A DNA stretch of 64,000 nucleotides, from NCBI GenBank assembly GCA_965279475.1, contig CBDIIA010000003.1, forward strand, positions 2,046,001-2,110,000. Direction: 5' to 3'. Every line of letters begins with the position of its first letter. Position 1 is the stretch's first letter. Under the pieces are notes generated by a model that saw nothing but the letters and a program-made list of their open reading frames with translations, made no database searches and was not told the origin of the DNA. Source of the DNA: Pseudorhodoferax sp965279475 (GTDB lineage: Bacteria; Pseudomonadota; Gammaproteobacteria; Burkholderiales; Burkholderiaceae_C). The position numbers were made by a program, and so were the translations under genes. This document shows, piece by piece, positions 39,328-48,086 of this stretch.

Positions 39328-40170
39328 TCAGCTCTTCACCGCGCCTGCGGTCAGGCCGGACACCATGTAGCGCTTGAAGGTGTAGTAGATCGCCGCGGGC
39401 GGCAGCGCATAGATCAGGCCGGTCGCCATCAGCAGCTCCCAGGGCGAATCGTCGGCCGCGAGGAAGTTGCCCAGCGCCACGGCCAACGTGACCTGCGTGT
39501 CGTTCGACAGCAGCAGGAAGGCATAGAGGTATTCATTCCAGGCCAGCAGCAGCGCATAGGTGCCCACCGCCACCAGCGACGGCGTCATCAGCGGCAGGTA
39601 GACCAGGCGGAACAGCTGCAGTGGCGACGCACCGTCCATGCGGGCCGCTTCGTCCAGTTCGAACGGCAGCTTGTCGGAGGCCTGCTTCAGCACCCAGATG
39701 CAGTACGGCGAGGCGATGGTCACCATCGCCAGGATCAGCGCCCACTGGCTGTTGAGCAGGCCGTAGTTGCCCATGGTCTTGTACATCGGCACGGCCAGGA
39801 AAGCGGCGGGAATGAAGTACGTGAACAGCGCCAGGTTCATCACCGTGCGGCCGCCACGCACCTTCAGCCGGCTGATGGCAAACGCTGCCGTCGTTGCGAC
39901 GAACAGCGTGATCGCCGCCACCGCCACCGCGATCAGCACCGAGTTGCCGAGCTGCTGCCAGAAGTGGTCGAGGTAGAAATGCTTGCGCTCGAACACGATG
40001 CGGAAGTTGTCGAGCGTCGGCGACTTGGGCCACAGCCGGCCCGAGGTCGCGCTGTCCTTCGGCGAGATCGCAAACAGCACCATGTGGTAGACCGGGATCA
40101 GCGTCCAGATCAGCACCGGGATGCCGATCAGTAGCAGCTTGGCCTCGGTGGCAACAGCTTTGAATTTCAT
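39328..40170 (-). CDS. ABC sugar permease, MalG type
   Basis: The 280-residue protein has six transmembrane segments and the EAA loop near its end (ELDEAARMDGASPLQLFRLVYLPLM), which docks the ATPase. It is the second CUT1 permease. The REP-like element at 40210-40297 separates it from the first permease gene, which is unusual inside an operon. Confidence 0.95.
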   Translation of the reverse strand: MKFKAVATEAKLLLIGIPVLIWTLIPVYHMVLFAISPKDSATSGRLWPKSPTLDNFRIVFERKHFYLDHFWQQLGNSVLIAVAVAAITLFVATTAAFAISRLKVRGGRTVMNLALFTYFIPAAFLAVPMYKTMGNYGLLNSQWALILAMVTIASPYCIWVLKQASDKLPFELDEAARMDGASPLQLFRLVYLPLMTPSLVAVGTYALLLAWNEYLYAFLLLSNDTQVTLAVALGNFLAADDSPWELLMATGLIYALPPAAIYYTFKRYMVSGLTAGAVKS

Positions 40171-40209
40171 AGCGACTCCGCCGATGCTGGTTTGTCTTTT
40201 TCAGGGATG

Positions 40210-40297
40210 CCGCGGAACCGGCTTTGCCGGGCCGCAGGCGTCGCCCCCGGTGAGGGGGTTGGCGAAGCGACACGCAGTGCGCGCAGACTGGGGGTGA
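40210..40297. repeat. REP-like intergenic element with two hairpins
   Basis: The stretch contains a stem CCGGC/GCCGG (40218-40230) and a stem CCCCC/GGGGG (40244-40258). GCGAAGCGACACGCAGTGCG then GACTGGGGGT follow. I recognise this pattern as a dispersed intergenic element frequent in Comamonadaceae and relatives. Only one copy is seen in the window. It lies between two co-oriented permease genes. Confidence 0.6.
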
Positions 40298-40300
40298 GCG

Positions 40301-41176
40301 TCATTTCGAGAGCCGCTTCATCATGAAATAGACCAGGGGCAGGACGAGCGGCAGCGCCACCACGATCGATGCCATCGACAGATCGACCTGGTCGAGCCGC
40401 AGGTAACGGATGCCCAGTGTCGCCAGCACATGCGTCAGGTCGGCCGGGCCGCCGCCGGTCAGCAGGTAGACGCTGTTGAAGTCGCCCAGCGTCCAGATCA
40501 TCGACAGGATCAGCGAGGTCACATAGAGCGTGCTGAGCGCAGGCCAGGTGATGAACCTGAACTTCTGCCACGCCGTCGCACCGTCGACCGAAGCCGCCTC
40601 GTACTGTTCGCTCGGGATCGCCAGCCGGCCGGCCAGCAGGATCAGCGTCCAGAACGGCAGCGACTTCCAGATGTGCACCAGCATCGCGAACGTCAGCCCC
40701 AGCGTCGGGTTGTTGAGCCAGTTCGGTCCGTCGGCGCCGGTCAGCGTGAAGATGGTGCTGTTGATCACACCCCACTCGGGGTTGAGCATGAAGCGCACCG
40801 ACAGGATGGTCGGGATCGATGGCAGCGCCCAGGGCAGGATGAAGATGCCCGACAGGATCTTGATCCACCAGCGCGACTGGGCAAAGAAGCCCGACAGCAC
40901 CAGCGCGATCAGCATCTTCACGTTGATGCCGACCACCAGGAACACGATGGTGTTGACCACCGAGCGAAAGAAGATCGGGTCTTCGACCAGGTGCACGTAA
41001 CTCTGCGGGTGCCGCGCCAGCCAGAGGCCATAACACACCGGATAGAGCACGAAGACGAAGAACACCAGCAGATAGGGCACGACCATGGCGCGGCCCCAGA
41101 ACTGCCAGCGGCCGAGTTTGGGCTTGGGCGGCGACACTCCGCCCGCCGTGGCGATGCTGCTTGCAATGGACGACAT
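40301..41176 (-). CDS. ABC sugar permease, MalF type
   Basis: The 291-residue protein has six hydrophobic segments and an EAA-type loop (YEAASVDGATAWQKFRFITWPAL), and begins with a short cytoplasmic N-terminus. It is the first CUT1 permease of the operon and lies 84 bases after the binding-protein gene. With the MalG-type permease and the ATPase it forms a complete importer. Confidence 0.95.
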   Translation of the reverse strand: MSSIASSIATAGGVSPPKPKLGRWQFWGRAMVVPYLLVFFVFVLYPVCYGLWLARHPQSYVHLVEDPIFFRSVVNTIVFLVVGINVKMLIALVLSGFFAQSRWWIKILSGIFILPWALPSIPTILSVRFMLNPEWGVINSTIFTLTGADGPNWLNNPTLGLTFAMLVHIWKSLPFWTLILLAGRLAIPSEQYEAASVDGATAWQKFRFITWPALSTLYVTSLILSMIWTLGDFNSVYLLTGGGPADLTHVLATLGIRYLRLDQVDLSMASIVVALPLVLPLVYFMMKRLSK

Positions 41177-41260
41177 GATCAGGAACCTCGATGAGATGGA
41201 ATGCGCCGGGCCCGGGTCTGCGACGCAGTGCGTGCCGACCCGGGCTTCGAGCGCCGACGC

Positions 41261-42637
41261 TTAGCGCGCGACGGTCTTGATGCGCTCGATCATCTCGTCA
41301 ACGGCCTTGTCGACGGGCATCTTGTCGTTGACCACGCGGTTCATCGCCTTGGCCCAGACGTTCTCGTTGTTCAGGATCGTGAACTTGTAGTTCTTCGTGA
41401 ATTCGAAGGTCACGGTGCCTGCCGCGTACTGGTTGAACACCGACTTGCGGTGCGAATCGGCCTGCCAGAACGGGCTGGCCTGCCCCGCCTTGGTGACCGG
41501 GAACCAGCGGCCGAGCGAGCCCTCGACATACGGGCCGAGGTTCTCTTCCTGCAGCAGGAAGGCGACGAACTCCTTGGCCCGGGCCTTGTTCTTCGCGTCC
41601 TTGAACACCACGCCGGTCTTCACCGCGGTGCGGTAGACCATCTTGCTGCCATCGGGCTTGCTCGGGAAGCCAGCCGTGCGGATGCGCTCGGTGTAGTTCT
41701 TCTTGGCCTCTTCGCGCTGCTCGGGCGTCAAGCTGGCGTTGTTCATGTCGTCCAGCCATTTCGCGGGCAGCGAGATGGTGGCGTTGTGCGTCATCACGGT
41801 CGTCTTGTTGTGGAAGGCGACATTGTTGTCCGGGTCCTTCCAGCTCGTCGACGACGGGGGCGTGCAGCCCTTGGTGTAAGGCGTGGTGTAGTCGGTCATC
41901 GCGTTGATGAGGCCGGTGCGCACCGCCGGGTCATCGACCAGCAGCTTGCCGCTGTCGCTGACCAGCTTCACGTTGTAGGCGTCGGCGAAGGTCAGGAACG
42001 AGTAGAACGCGTCGCTCGAATCCACGCCCATCGGCATGCCGATGCCGAAGCTGCGCTTGCCGGTCTTCTGCCGGTTGGCGGGCTGCACCTTCTCGCACCA
42101 GAACGACCAGTAGTCCTTCCAGTTGGTCGGGATGTCCGACTCCTTGAAGCCCGCATCGGCCAGCATGTCGATCCAGTACTCGATGTGCATCGTCTGCTGC
42201 TTGATCGGGAACGCGTAATAGGCCTTGGTCTTGGCCTGGTCGTTGTAGAGGAAGGTGGTCTCCACCGTGTTCGGCGCGAAACGCGCATGGATCGGCGAGA
42301 TCACGCTGCTGATGTCCTCGAGCTTGCCGTCGAAGGCCCACTTGCCGGTGACCTGGAAGTCGTAGACGTCGGCATAGGCCACGTCGGGCGGGCTGCCCGA
42401 ATCGAGTGCCGAGACGGTCTTCGGGATCATGTCCTGTACCGGGTACTGCGACAGCTCGACCTTCACATTCTTGTGCTTGGCCTCGTACTTCTTGATGGCC
42501 GCGAACAGCGCGTCGTCCTCGGCCTTGTAGAAGCCCTTGACCCACCAGACGGTGAGTTTCTCCTGGGCCGCCGCGTGGCCCGACATCAGCAGCGCCGAGG
42601 TCATCAGCGCAGCCGTGGCTGCAAGTTTGAATTTCAT
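41261..42637 (-). CDS. ABC sugar-binding protein (extracellular family 1)
   Basis: The 458-residue protein has a Sec signal peptide (cleavage after GHAAAQ, about residue 25) and a family-1 solute-binding fold, starting KLTVWWVKGFYKAEDDALFAAI. It delivers a sugar, polyol or sugar acid to the CUT1 permeases. The neighbouring catabolic genes point to a sugar acid or its precursor; the exact ligand cannot be read from the sequence. Confidence 0.93.
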   Translation of the reverse strand: MKFKLAATAALMTSALLMSGHAAAQEKLTVWWVKGFYKAEDDALFAAIKKYEAKHKNVKVELSQYPVQDMIPKTVSALDSGSPPDVAYADVYDFQVTGKWAFDGKLEDISSVISPIHARFAPNTVETTFLYNDQAKTKAYYAFPIKQQTMHIEYWIDMLADAGFKESDIPTNWKDYWSFWCEKVQPANRQKTGKRSFGIGMPMGVDSSDAFYSFLTFADAYNVKLVSDSGKLLVDDPAVRTGLINAMTDYTTPYTKGCTPPSSTSWKDPDNNVAFHNKTTVMTHNATISLPAKWLDDMNNASLTPEQREEAKKNYTERIRTAGFPSKPDGSKMVYRTAVKTGVVFKDAKNKARAKEFVAFLLQEENLGPYVEGSLGRWFPVTKAGQASPFWQADSHRKSVFNQYAAGTVTFEFTKNYKFTILNNENVWAKAMNRVVNDKMPVDKAVDEMIERIKTVAR

Positions 42638-42683
42638 CTGACTGTCTCCTTTATGGTGTGGAAAAAAAACGCAGGGGTTGGGT

Positions 42684-43427
42684 TCAGGCCGTCTTGAGCA
42701 CGGGGGGTGGCCGGCTCAGCCGGGGCAGGCGCCGGCGCGAGGCCAGCACCATCTCGATGTCTTCGTGGGCGCCGTCGATCAGCACGATGACGGCCCGCTC
42801 GGCCCGGTCCACGTCGCGCGCGATCACCGCGTCGAGCACCGCGCGGTGCAGCGGCAGCGACTGCCGCGGACCGTCGCGCTTGATGGTGGATATCTCGAAG
42901 CTGGTGCGCAGCAGCGCGCCGAGCGCCTTGCTCATCTGCACCAGCATGCGGTTGTGCGAGGCGCGCAGCAGGCCCTGGTGGAAACGCAGGTCGAACGACA
43001 CGTAGTCGCCGCCTTCGAACACCGCACGCCGCATGCCTGCATAGGCGTCTTCGATGCCGGCGATGTCCTGTGCCGTGGCCCGGCTGGCGGCCAGCTTGAC
43101 GGCGGCCGGCTCCACCACGCGCCTGAGGTCCTGCAGATCGCGCAGGAACACCGCCGACAGCCCGGCCTTGGCCTGCCAGCCGATCAGGTCGGCGTCGAAC
43201 CAGTTCCAGTCGTCCGATGGCAGTACCCGCGTGCCGACCTTGGGGCCGGTGGAGATCATCCCCTTGGCCACCAGCGACTTGATGGCTTCGCGCACCACGG
43301 TGCGGCTGACGCCGAGTTCCTCGCACAGCACCGGCTCGGGCGGGATCGCCCCGGCCACCGGATAGCGCCCGGCAACAATCGCCTCACCGAGGAAATCGAC
43401 GGTGTTGCCGTGGACGTTCTTGATCAT
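42684..43427 (-). CDS. GntR/FadR-family transcriptional regulator
   Basis: The 247-residue protein has the GntR winged helix at its N-terminus (IVAGRYPVAGAIPPEPVLCEELGVSRTVVREAIKSLVAKGMI) and an FCD ligand-binding domain with metal-site His/Asp residues (FDLRFHQGLLRASHN, HRAVLDAV). Regulators of this class control galactonate, gluconate and hexuronate genes and release DNA on binding the sugar acid. It sits inside the operon and probably acts at the palindrome 45473-45482. I chose the ATG at 43427. Confidence 0.93.
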   Translation of the reverse strand: MIKNVHGNTVDFLGEAIVAGRYPVAGAIPPEPVLCEELGVSRTVVREAIKSLVAKGMISTGPKVGTRVLPSDDWNWFDADLIGWQAKAGLSAVFLRDLQDLRRVVEPAAVKLAASRATAQDIAGIEDAYAGMRRAVFEGGDYVSFDLRFHQGLLRASHNRMLVQMSKALGALLRTSFEISTIKRDGPRQSLPLHRAVLDAVIARDVDRAERAVIVLIDGAHEDIEMVLASRRRLPRLSRPPPVLKTA

Positions 43428-43450
43428 TGGAACCCGCCGAAGGACCGGTG

Positions 43451-44398
43451 TCAGGCAACCGGCGTCAACAGCGGTCGGCCCGCGAAGTGCGCCCGCAGGT
43501 TGTCGAAGGCCAGATCGGCCATCGCCTTGCGGGTCTGCCAGGTGCCGCTGGCCATGTGCGGCGTCAGCACCACGTTGTCGCGCTCGCGCAGGGTCTGCGG
43601 CACGTTCGGTTCGTCCTCGAACACGTCGAGTGCCGCGCCAGCGATCAGGCCTTCGTCCAGCGCCCGGATCAGCGCCGACTGGTCGACCACCGTGCCGCGC
43701 GCCACATTCACGAGATAACCCTCGGGGCCGAGCGCCTGCAGCACACGTGCGTCGACCAGGCCGCGCGTCGCCGCGCCGCCGGGGGTGATCACCACCAGGA
43801 AATCGACCGCAGCCGCCAACGCAGCGGCATCGGCGTGGTAGGTGTAGGGCAACGCGGTGCGGGGCGAACGCGCGGTGTAGGCCACGTCCATCTTGAAGGC
43901 GCGCGCGCGCGCCGCGATCTCCTGGCCGATGCGCCCCATGCCGACCAGGCCCAGCCGCGCGCCGGTCACCTTGCGGCTCAGGCCCAACGGTCCCTTGGGC
44001 CATTCGCCAGCCCGCACAAAACGGTCGGCGTGCGGAATGCGCCGTGCGAGCGACAGCAACAGGCCGATGGCCAGGTCAGCCACGTCGTCGTTCAGCACGT
44101 CGGGTGTGTTGGTCACCGGCACGCCGCGTTCACGCGCGGCCGGCACGTCGACGCCGTCGTAGCCGACGCCGAACACCGAGATCATCTCCAGCGCCGGCAG
44201 CTGCGCGATCAGCGCACGCGGCACCTTGGCCTCGCCGTTCGCCACCACGGCGCGGATGCGCGGCGCCAGCGCCGCGAATGCCGCCGGGTCGTTCACGTGC
44301 GTGCGGTCGTGCACGGTGAATTCCCGCTGCAGCGCCTCGGTCAGGTACGGCATCAAGGCCGCAACCACCAGCACCTCGGGACGTTCGACGTTCGTCAT
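43451..44398 (-). CDS. D-2-hydroxyacid dehydrogenase (glyoxylate/2-ketogluconate reductase-like)
   Basis: The 315-residue protein has the NAD(P)-binding motif GLVGMGRIGQE and the catalytic Arg in LVNVARGTVVDQ, with a following Glu in DVFEDEPNVP and His in LTPHMASGT. The hydroxypyruvate/glyoxylate reductase or 2-ketogluconate reductase subfamily fits best. In a sugar-acid operon, reduction of 2-ketogluconate to gluconate would feed gluconokinase, but this is an inference. Confidence 0.9.
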   Translation of the reverse strand: MTNVERPEVLVVAALMPYLTEALQREFTVHDRTHVNDPAAFAALAPRIRAVVANGEAKVPRALIAQLPALEMISVFGVGYDGVDVPAARERGVPVTNTPDVLNDDVADLAIGLLLSLARRIPHADRFVRAGEWPKGPLGLSRKVTGARLGLVGMGRIGQEIAARARAFKMDVAYTARSPRTALPYTYHADAAALAAAVDFLVVITPGGAATRGLVDARVLQALGPEGYLVNVARGTVVDQSALIRALDEGLIAGAALDVFEDEPNVPQTLRERDNVVLTPHMASGTWQTRKAMADLAFDNLRAHFAGRPLLTPVA

Positions 44399-44437
44399 CG
44401 GTTCAGCTCAAGGCAATGCGCAAGAGATGGGCAAGGC

Positions 44438-45412
44438 TCACGACCTGATGCCGAGCTTCTGCACCAGCGACTTGAAATATTCGTTGTCGTTGTGCATGGC
44501 CTGGCCGAACTCCGCTGCATCCAGGTAGGCGAAGCCCAGGTTGGCCTTCTCCATCGCTTCGCGCAGCGCCGGGTCGTCGGCTGTCTTGCGGGTGGCGGTG
44601 CGCAATGCGTCGACGATCGGCGCGGGCGTGGCCTTGTGCACGGCCAGGCCGCGCCAGGTGCCGATGGACAGGTCGATCTTGCGTTCCTTCAGCGTCGGCA
44701 CCTTGTCGAACGCCTTCACGCGCTGGTCGGCCATCACGGCCAGCATCTTCAGCTTGCCGGCCTGCACGTGGGTGGAGACCTCGGCCGGACTCACGGCCAC
44801 GGCATCGATGTGGCCGCCCAGCAGCGCCAGCACACCCGGCGCTGCACCCTGGAACGGCACGTGGTTGAACTTGAGGCCGGTCTTGTCTTCCAGACCCGCC
44901 GCAGCCAGGTGCCAGATCGAACCGTTGCCCGAGTTGCCGACCCGCATCTCGCCGGGCTTGGCGCGGGCGGCGGCCATGAACTCCTCGATGGTGTTCCACG
45001 GTGCGTCGGCCTTCACGGTGATCGCGGCCGGGTCGGCATTGAGGCGGGCCACCGGCTGGAAGTCGGCATAGGTGAACTTGGCCAGGCCCAGATGCGGCAG
45101 GATCACCAGCTCGGCGATCACCACGCAGACCTTGTAGCCGTCGGGCCGGCCGTTCAGCACGTCGCTCATGCCGACCACGCCACTGGCGCCCGGCTTGTCG
45201 TTGACGATGATCGCCTGCGGCAGGTTCTTCTTCACCACTTCGGCGAAACCACGGGCCAGCGCGTCGGTGCCGCCGCCGGCGGAGGCCGGCACCACCAGCT
45301 CGATCGGCTTGTTCGGATAGTCTTGGGCCAGCGCGGGCCAGGCCAGCGGCAACAGGCTGGCGCCCAGGCCCTGCATGAGGCGGCGTCGGTGCAGATTCTT
45401 CAGATCGTTCAT
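44438..45412 (-). CDS. Bug-family (TctC-like) periplasmic receptor
   Basis: The 324-residue protein begins with a twin-arginine-like signal (RRRLMQGLGA, cleavage after ALAQ at about residue 30). The Bug fold follows (YPNKPIELVVPASAGGGTDALAR, VNDKPGASGVVGM). Bug proteins bind carboxylates for tripartite tricarboxylate transporters, but no tctA/tctB genes are near, so this is an orphan receptor as is common in Burkholderiales. It is the first gene of the minus-strand operon, next to the divergent promoter region. Confidence 0.93.
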   Translation of the reverse strand: MNDLKNLHRRRLMQGLGASLLPLAWPALAQDYPNKPIELVVPASAGGGTDALARGFAEVVKKNLPQAIIVNDKPGASGVVGMSDVLNGRPDGYKVCVVIAELVILPHLGLAKFTYADFQPVARLNADPAAITVKADAPWNTIEEFMAAARAKPGEMRVGNSGNGSIWHLAAAGLEDKTGLKFNHVPFQGAAPGVLALLGGHIDAVAVSPAEVSTHVQAGKLKMLAVMADQRVKAFDKVPTLKERKIDLSIGTWRGLAVHKATPAPIVDALRTATRKTADDPALREAMEKANLGFAYLDAAEFGQAMHNDNEYFKSLVQKLGIRS

Positions 45413-45715
45413 GGCGTGGTTCCGTTCAGTTCTGGCCCGCGCAGCAGGCCGTCATTCCCTCGAATGCGGCTTATCATATGATGATTGAAACGCGTGTTTC
45501 GGCAGGACAAACCCTGATGCCCGGCCCGCGCCGCAATGCCCATCGGAGACAATCCGGGCGCCTTTCCAGCGCGCTCCCGCGGCGCCGGCAAGGCATTCAC
45601 AGGCAGCAAGGACATCGATGCACCACCCCACCTCCGACGTGGTCGCGCGCGGCGCGGCGACGGTCGACTCTCCTCCGGCACCGGCCCGGGCCATCCGTTC
45701 GCCGGAGACCTCACG
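45413..45715. promoter_or_regulatory. Divergent promoter region between the two sugar-acid operons
   Basis: These 303 bases separate the Bug receptor gene (minus) from the KDGal kinase gene (plus). They hold the palindrome at 45473-45482 and, at the right end, GGAGA 8 bases before the kinase ATG. Open frames through the region have poor composition and I do not call a gene in it. Confidence 0.6.
45473..45482. promoter_or_regulatory. ATCATATGAT palindrome, putative GntR operator
   Basis: ATCATATGAT is a perfect 10-base palindrome in an otherwise GC-rich region, 61 bases upstream of the Bug receptor start. FadR-subfamily GntR proteins bind short palindromes of this AT-rich type. The regulator encoded at 42684-43427 is the likely ligand. 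Confidence 0.55.
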
Positions 45716-46600
45716 ATGACGGGGGCCGACGGCCTCGTGGCCATCGACTGGGGCACCTCGTCGCTGCGCGGCGCGCTGCTGGGTGCCGATGGTCTGCCGC
45801 TCGCCGAGCGTGCGTTCCCGCGCGGCATCCTGAGCGTGCCGGCCGGCGGTTTCGGCGCCGTGTTCACCGAACTCTTCGGCGACTGGATGCAGGACGGACG
45901 ATCCTGCCTGATCTCCGGCATGGCCGGCAGCCGCCAGGGCTGGACCGAGGCGCCCTACTGCCCCTGCCCCGCCGGCTTTGCCGAACTGGGTGCCCGGCTG
46001 GCATGGATCGAAGCCGGCCCCGTGGCCATCGTGCCGGGCCTGTGCTGCGGCGAGGACGGCACGCCCGACGTGATGCGCGGCGAGGAGGTGCAGATCTTTG
46101 GTGCGGTGCGCCTGACCGGCATCCACGACGGGCTGTTCGTGCTGCCCGGCACGCACAGCAAATGGGCGACGGTCGACCAGCAGCGCGTGACGGGTTTTCG
46201 CACCTACATGACGGGCGAGGTCTATGCGCTGCTGAGCCAGCACTCGATCCTGGCGCGCACGCTGCAGGCCGACGCGCCGTTCGACGAGACGGCTTTCGCC
46301 CGCGGCGTGCAGCGAGCCCGCGAACCCGGCGGCCTGCTGCACCACGCCTTCAGCGCCCGTACGCTGGCGCTGTTCGAACGCATGGACGCCGGCGCACTGG
46401 CCAGCTACCTGTCGGGCCTGGTCATCGGCGAAGAGCTGCGCACCCAGCACCTCGAAGCCGGCGACGAGGTGGTGCTGATCGGTTCGCCGGCGCTGGTGCA
46501 GCGTTATGCGATCGCGCTGTCGCTGCACGGCGCCAGCAGCCGCAGCCTCGGCTCCGAAGCCACCTGGGCCGGCCTGCATGCGCTGGCGGCCACGCTCTGA
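45716..46600 (+). CDS. dgoK: 2-dehydro-3-deoxygalactonokinase
   Basis: The 294-residue protein matches DgoK, which phosphorylates 2-keto-3-deoxygalactonate. It has an ASKHA-fold start (AIDWGTSSLRGALL), LPGTHSKWATVD and TYMTGEVYALLSQHSIL. I chose the ATG at 45716, which has GGAGA upstream and gives the usual N-terminus. The longer upstream frame is noise. The next gene is the aldolase acting on its product. Confidence 0.94.
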   Translation: MTGADGLVAIDWGTSSLRGALLGADGLPLAERAFPRGILSVPAGGFGAVFTELFGDWMQDGRSCLISGMAGSRQGWTEAPYCPCPAGFAELGARLAWIEAGPVAIVPGLCCGEDGTPDVMRGEEVQIFGAVRLTGIHDGLFVLPGTHSKWATVDQQRVTGFRTYMTGEVYALLSQHSILARTLQADAPFDETAFARGVQRAREPGGLLHHAFSARTLALFERMDAGALASYLSGLVIGEELRTQHLEAGDEVVLIGSPALVQRYAIALSLHGASSRSLGSEATWAGLHALAATL

Positions 46601-46631
46601 CCTGCCCCTCCTCCATCATCTCTCTACCTCC

Positions 46632-47270
46632 ATGACACCCCAAGAACGATTCCATGCCGCCATCGACACGCTGCCGCTGGTGGCGATCCTGCGCGGCCTG
46701 ACACCGGCCGAGGCGCCTGCCGTCGGCACGGCGCTCACGAACGCCGGCTTCAGCCTGCTCGAAGTGCCGCTCAATTCGCCACAGCCGCTCGACAGCATCG
46801 CGCTCCTTGAACAGCGGCATCCGCAGGCGCTGGTCGGCGCCGGCACGGTGATGACCGCAGCGCAGGTGCGCGAGATCCATGCGGCCGGTGGCCGGCTGAT
46901 CGTGTCGCCGCACTGCGACCCCGCGGTGATCCGCGAGGCCGTGCGGCTCGGAATGGTCTGCCTGCCCGGCATCATGACGCCGACCGAGGCGTTTGCCGCG
47001 CTGGCCGCCGGCGCGCACGGCCTCAAGATCTTCCCGGCCGAACTGGCCTCGCCCGCCGTGGCCAAGGCACTGCTGGCGGTGCTGCCACCGGGCACGCTGC
47101 TGCTGCCCGTGGGCGGCATCTCCACCACCAACATGGCGGCCTGGCGTGCCGGTGGCGCGCGCGGCTTCGGCATCGGCTCGTCGCTCTACAAGCCGGGCAA
47201 GGAGGCGTCGGCGGTCGGGCGCGACGCGTCGGCCTTCGTCGCGGCATGGAACGGGAGCCTCACCGCATGA
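46632..47270 (+). CDS. dgoA: 2-dehydro-3-deoxy-6-phosphogalactonate aldolase
   Basis: The 212-residue class I aldolase has the KDPG/KDPGal aldolase motifs: LVAILRGLTP, GAGTVM, and the Schiff-base Lys in HGLKIFPAE. Substrate assignment to the galacto compound comes from the adjacent dgoK. It splits KDPGal into pyruvate and glyceraldehyde 3-phosphate. It overlaps the next gene by 4 bases (ATGA). Confidence 0.93.
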   Translation: MTPQERFHAAIDTLPLVAILRGLTPAEAPAVGTALTNAGFSLLEVPLNSPQPLDSIALLEQRHPQALVGAGTVMTAAQVREIHAAGGRLIVSPHCDPAVIREAVRLGMVCLPGIMTPTEAFAALAAGAHGLKIFPAELASPAVAKALLAVLPPGTLLLPVGGISTTNMAAWRAGGARGFGIGSSLYKPGKEASAVGRDASAFVAAWNGSLTA

Positions 47271-48079
47271 GCACACCCACCAACACTACAGCCAGCATCG
47301 CGGCACCGTCGTCGGTCCACTTCGGTCTGCAGGGCCGCACCGCCATCGTCACCGGCGGCTCGCAGGGCATCGGCGAAGCCTGCGCCCGCCGCTTCGTGGC
47401 GGACGGCGCCCGCGTCGTGATCGTCGACATCGACGATGCCCGCGGCCAGGCGCTGGCGGCCGAACTCGGCGGCCTCTACGTGCACGCCGACGTCGGCGAC
47501 AAGGCCCAGGTCGACGCCGTGGTCGCGCAGGCCGTGCAGGCCTTCGGCGGCATCGACATCCTGGTCAACAACGCCGGCATCTTCAAGGCGGCCGAGTTCC
47601 TCGACGTGACCGAGGCCGACTTCGACGCCGTGCTGCGCGTGAACCTCAAGGGCTCGTTCCTGATGGGCCAGGCCGTCGCCCGCGAGATGGTGCGCGCCGG
47701 CAGGCCGGGCGCCATCGTCAACATGAGCAGCGTGAACGGCGTGCTGACCATTCCCACGATCTCGAGCTACAACGTCAGCAAGGGCGGTATCAACCAGCTG
47801 ACGCGCGTGATGGCGCTGGCGCTGGCCACGCAGAGCATCCGCGTCAACGCGGTCGCGCCGGGCACCATCGCAACCGAGCTGGCCGCCCGCTCGGTGCTGA
47901 CCAGCGACGCGGCCCGCGCCCGCATCATGGGCCGTACGCCGATGGGCCGGCTCGGCGAGCCGTCCGAGATCGCCGACGTCGTGGCCTGGCTGTGCAGCGA
48001 TGCGTCGAGCTACGTCACGGGCGAGATCGTCACGGTCGACGGCGGCCGCATGACGCTCAACTACACGATGCCGGTGTAG
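47267..48079 (+). CDS. SDR family sugar or sugar-acid dehydrogenase
   Basis: The 270-residue protein is a classical SDR with TGGSQGIG, NNAG, a catalytic Ser in NMSSVNG, and YNVSKGG (Tyr, Lys). In dgo-type operons such SDRs oxidise the aldose (for example galactose, fucose or arabinose) or an intermediate. It is translationally coupled to dgoA. No lactonase or dehydratase gene is visible nearby, so the exact step is open. Confidence 0.88.
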   Translation: MSTPTNTTASIAAPSSVHFGLQGRTAIVTGGSQGIGEACARRFVADGARVVIVDIDDARGQALAAELGGLYVHADVGDKAQVDAVVAQAVQAFGGIDILVNNAGIFKAAEFLDVTEADFDAVLRVNLKGSFLMGQAVAREMVRAGRPGAIVNMSSVNGVLTIPTISSYNVSKGGINQLTRVMALALATQSIRVNAVAPGTIATELAARSVLTSDAARARIMGRTPMGRLGEPSEIADVVAWLCSDASSYVTGEIVTVDGGRMTLNYTMPV

Positions 48080-48086
48080 GCGCCAG

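Noticed and set aside
45536..45715. Upstream extension of dgoK
   Set aside because: The extra codons are Arg/Gly/Pro-rich and lie in the divergent promoter region. The ATG at 45716 has a good ribosome-binding site and matches the family N-terminus.
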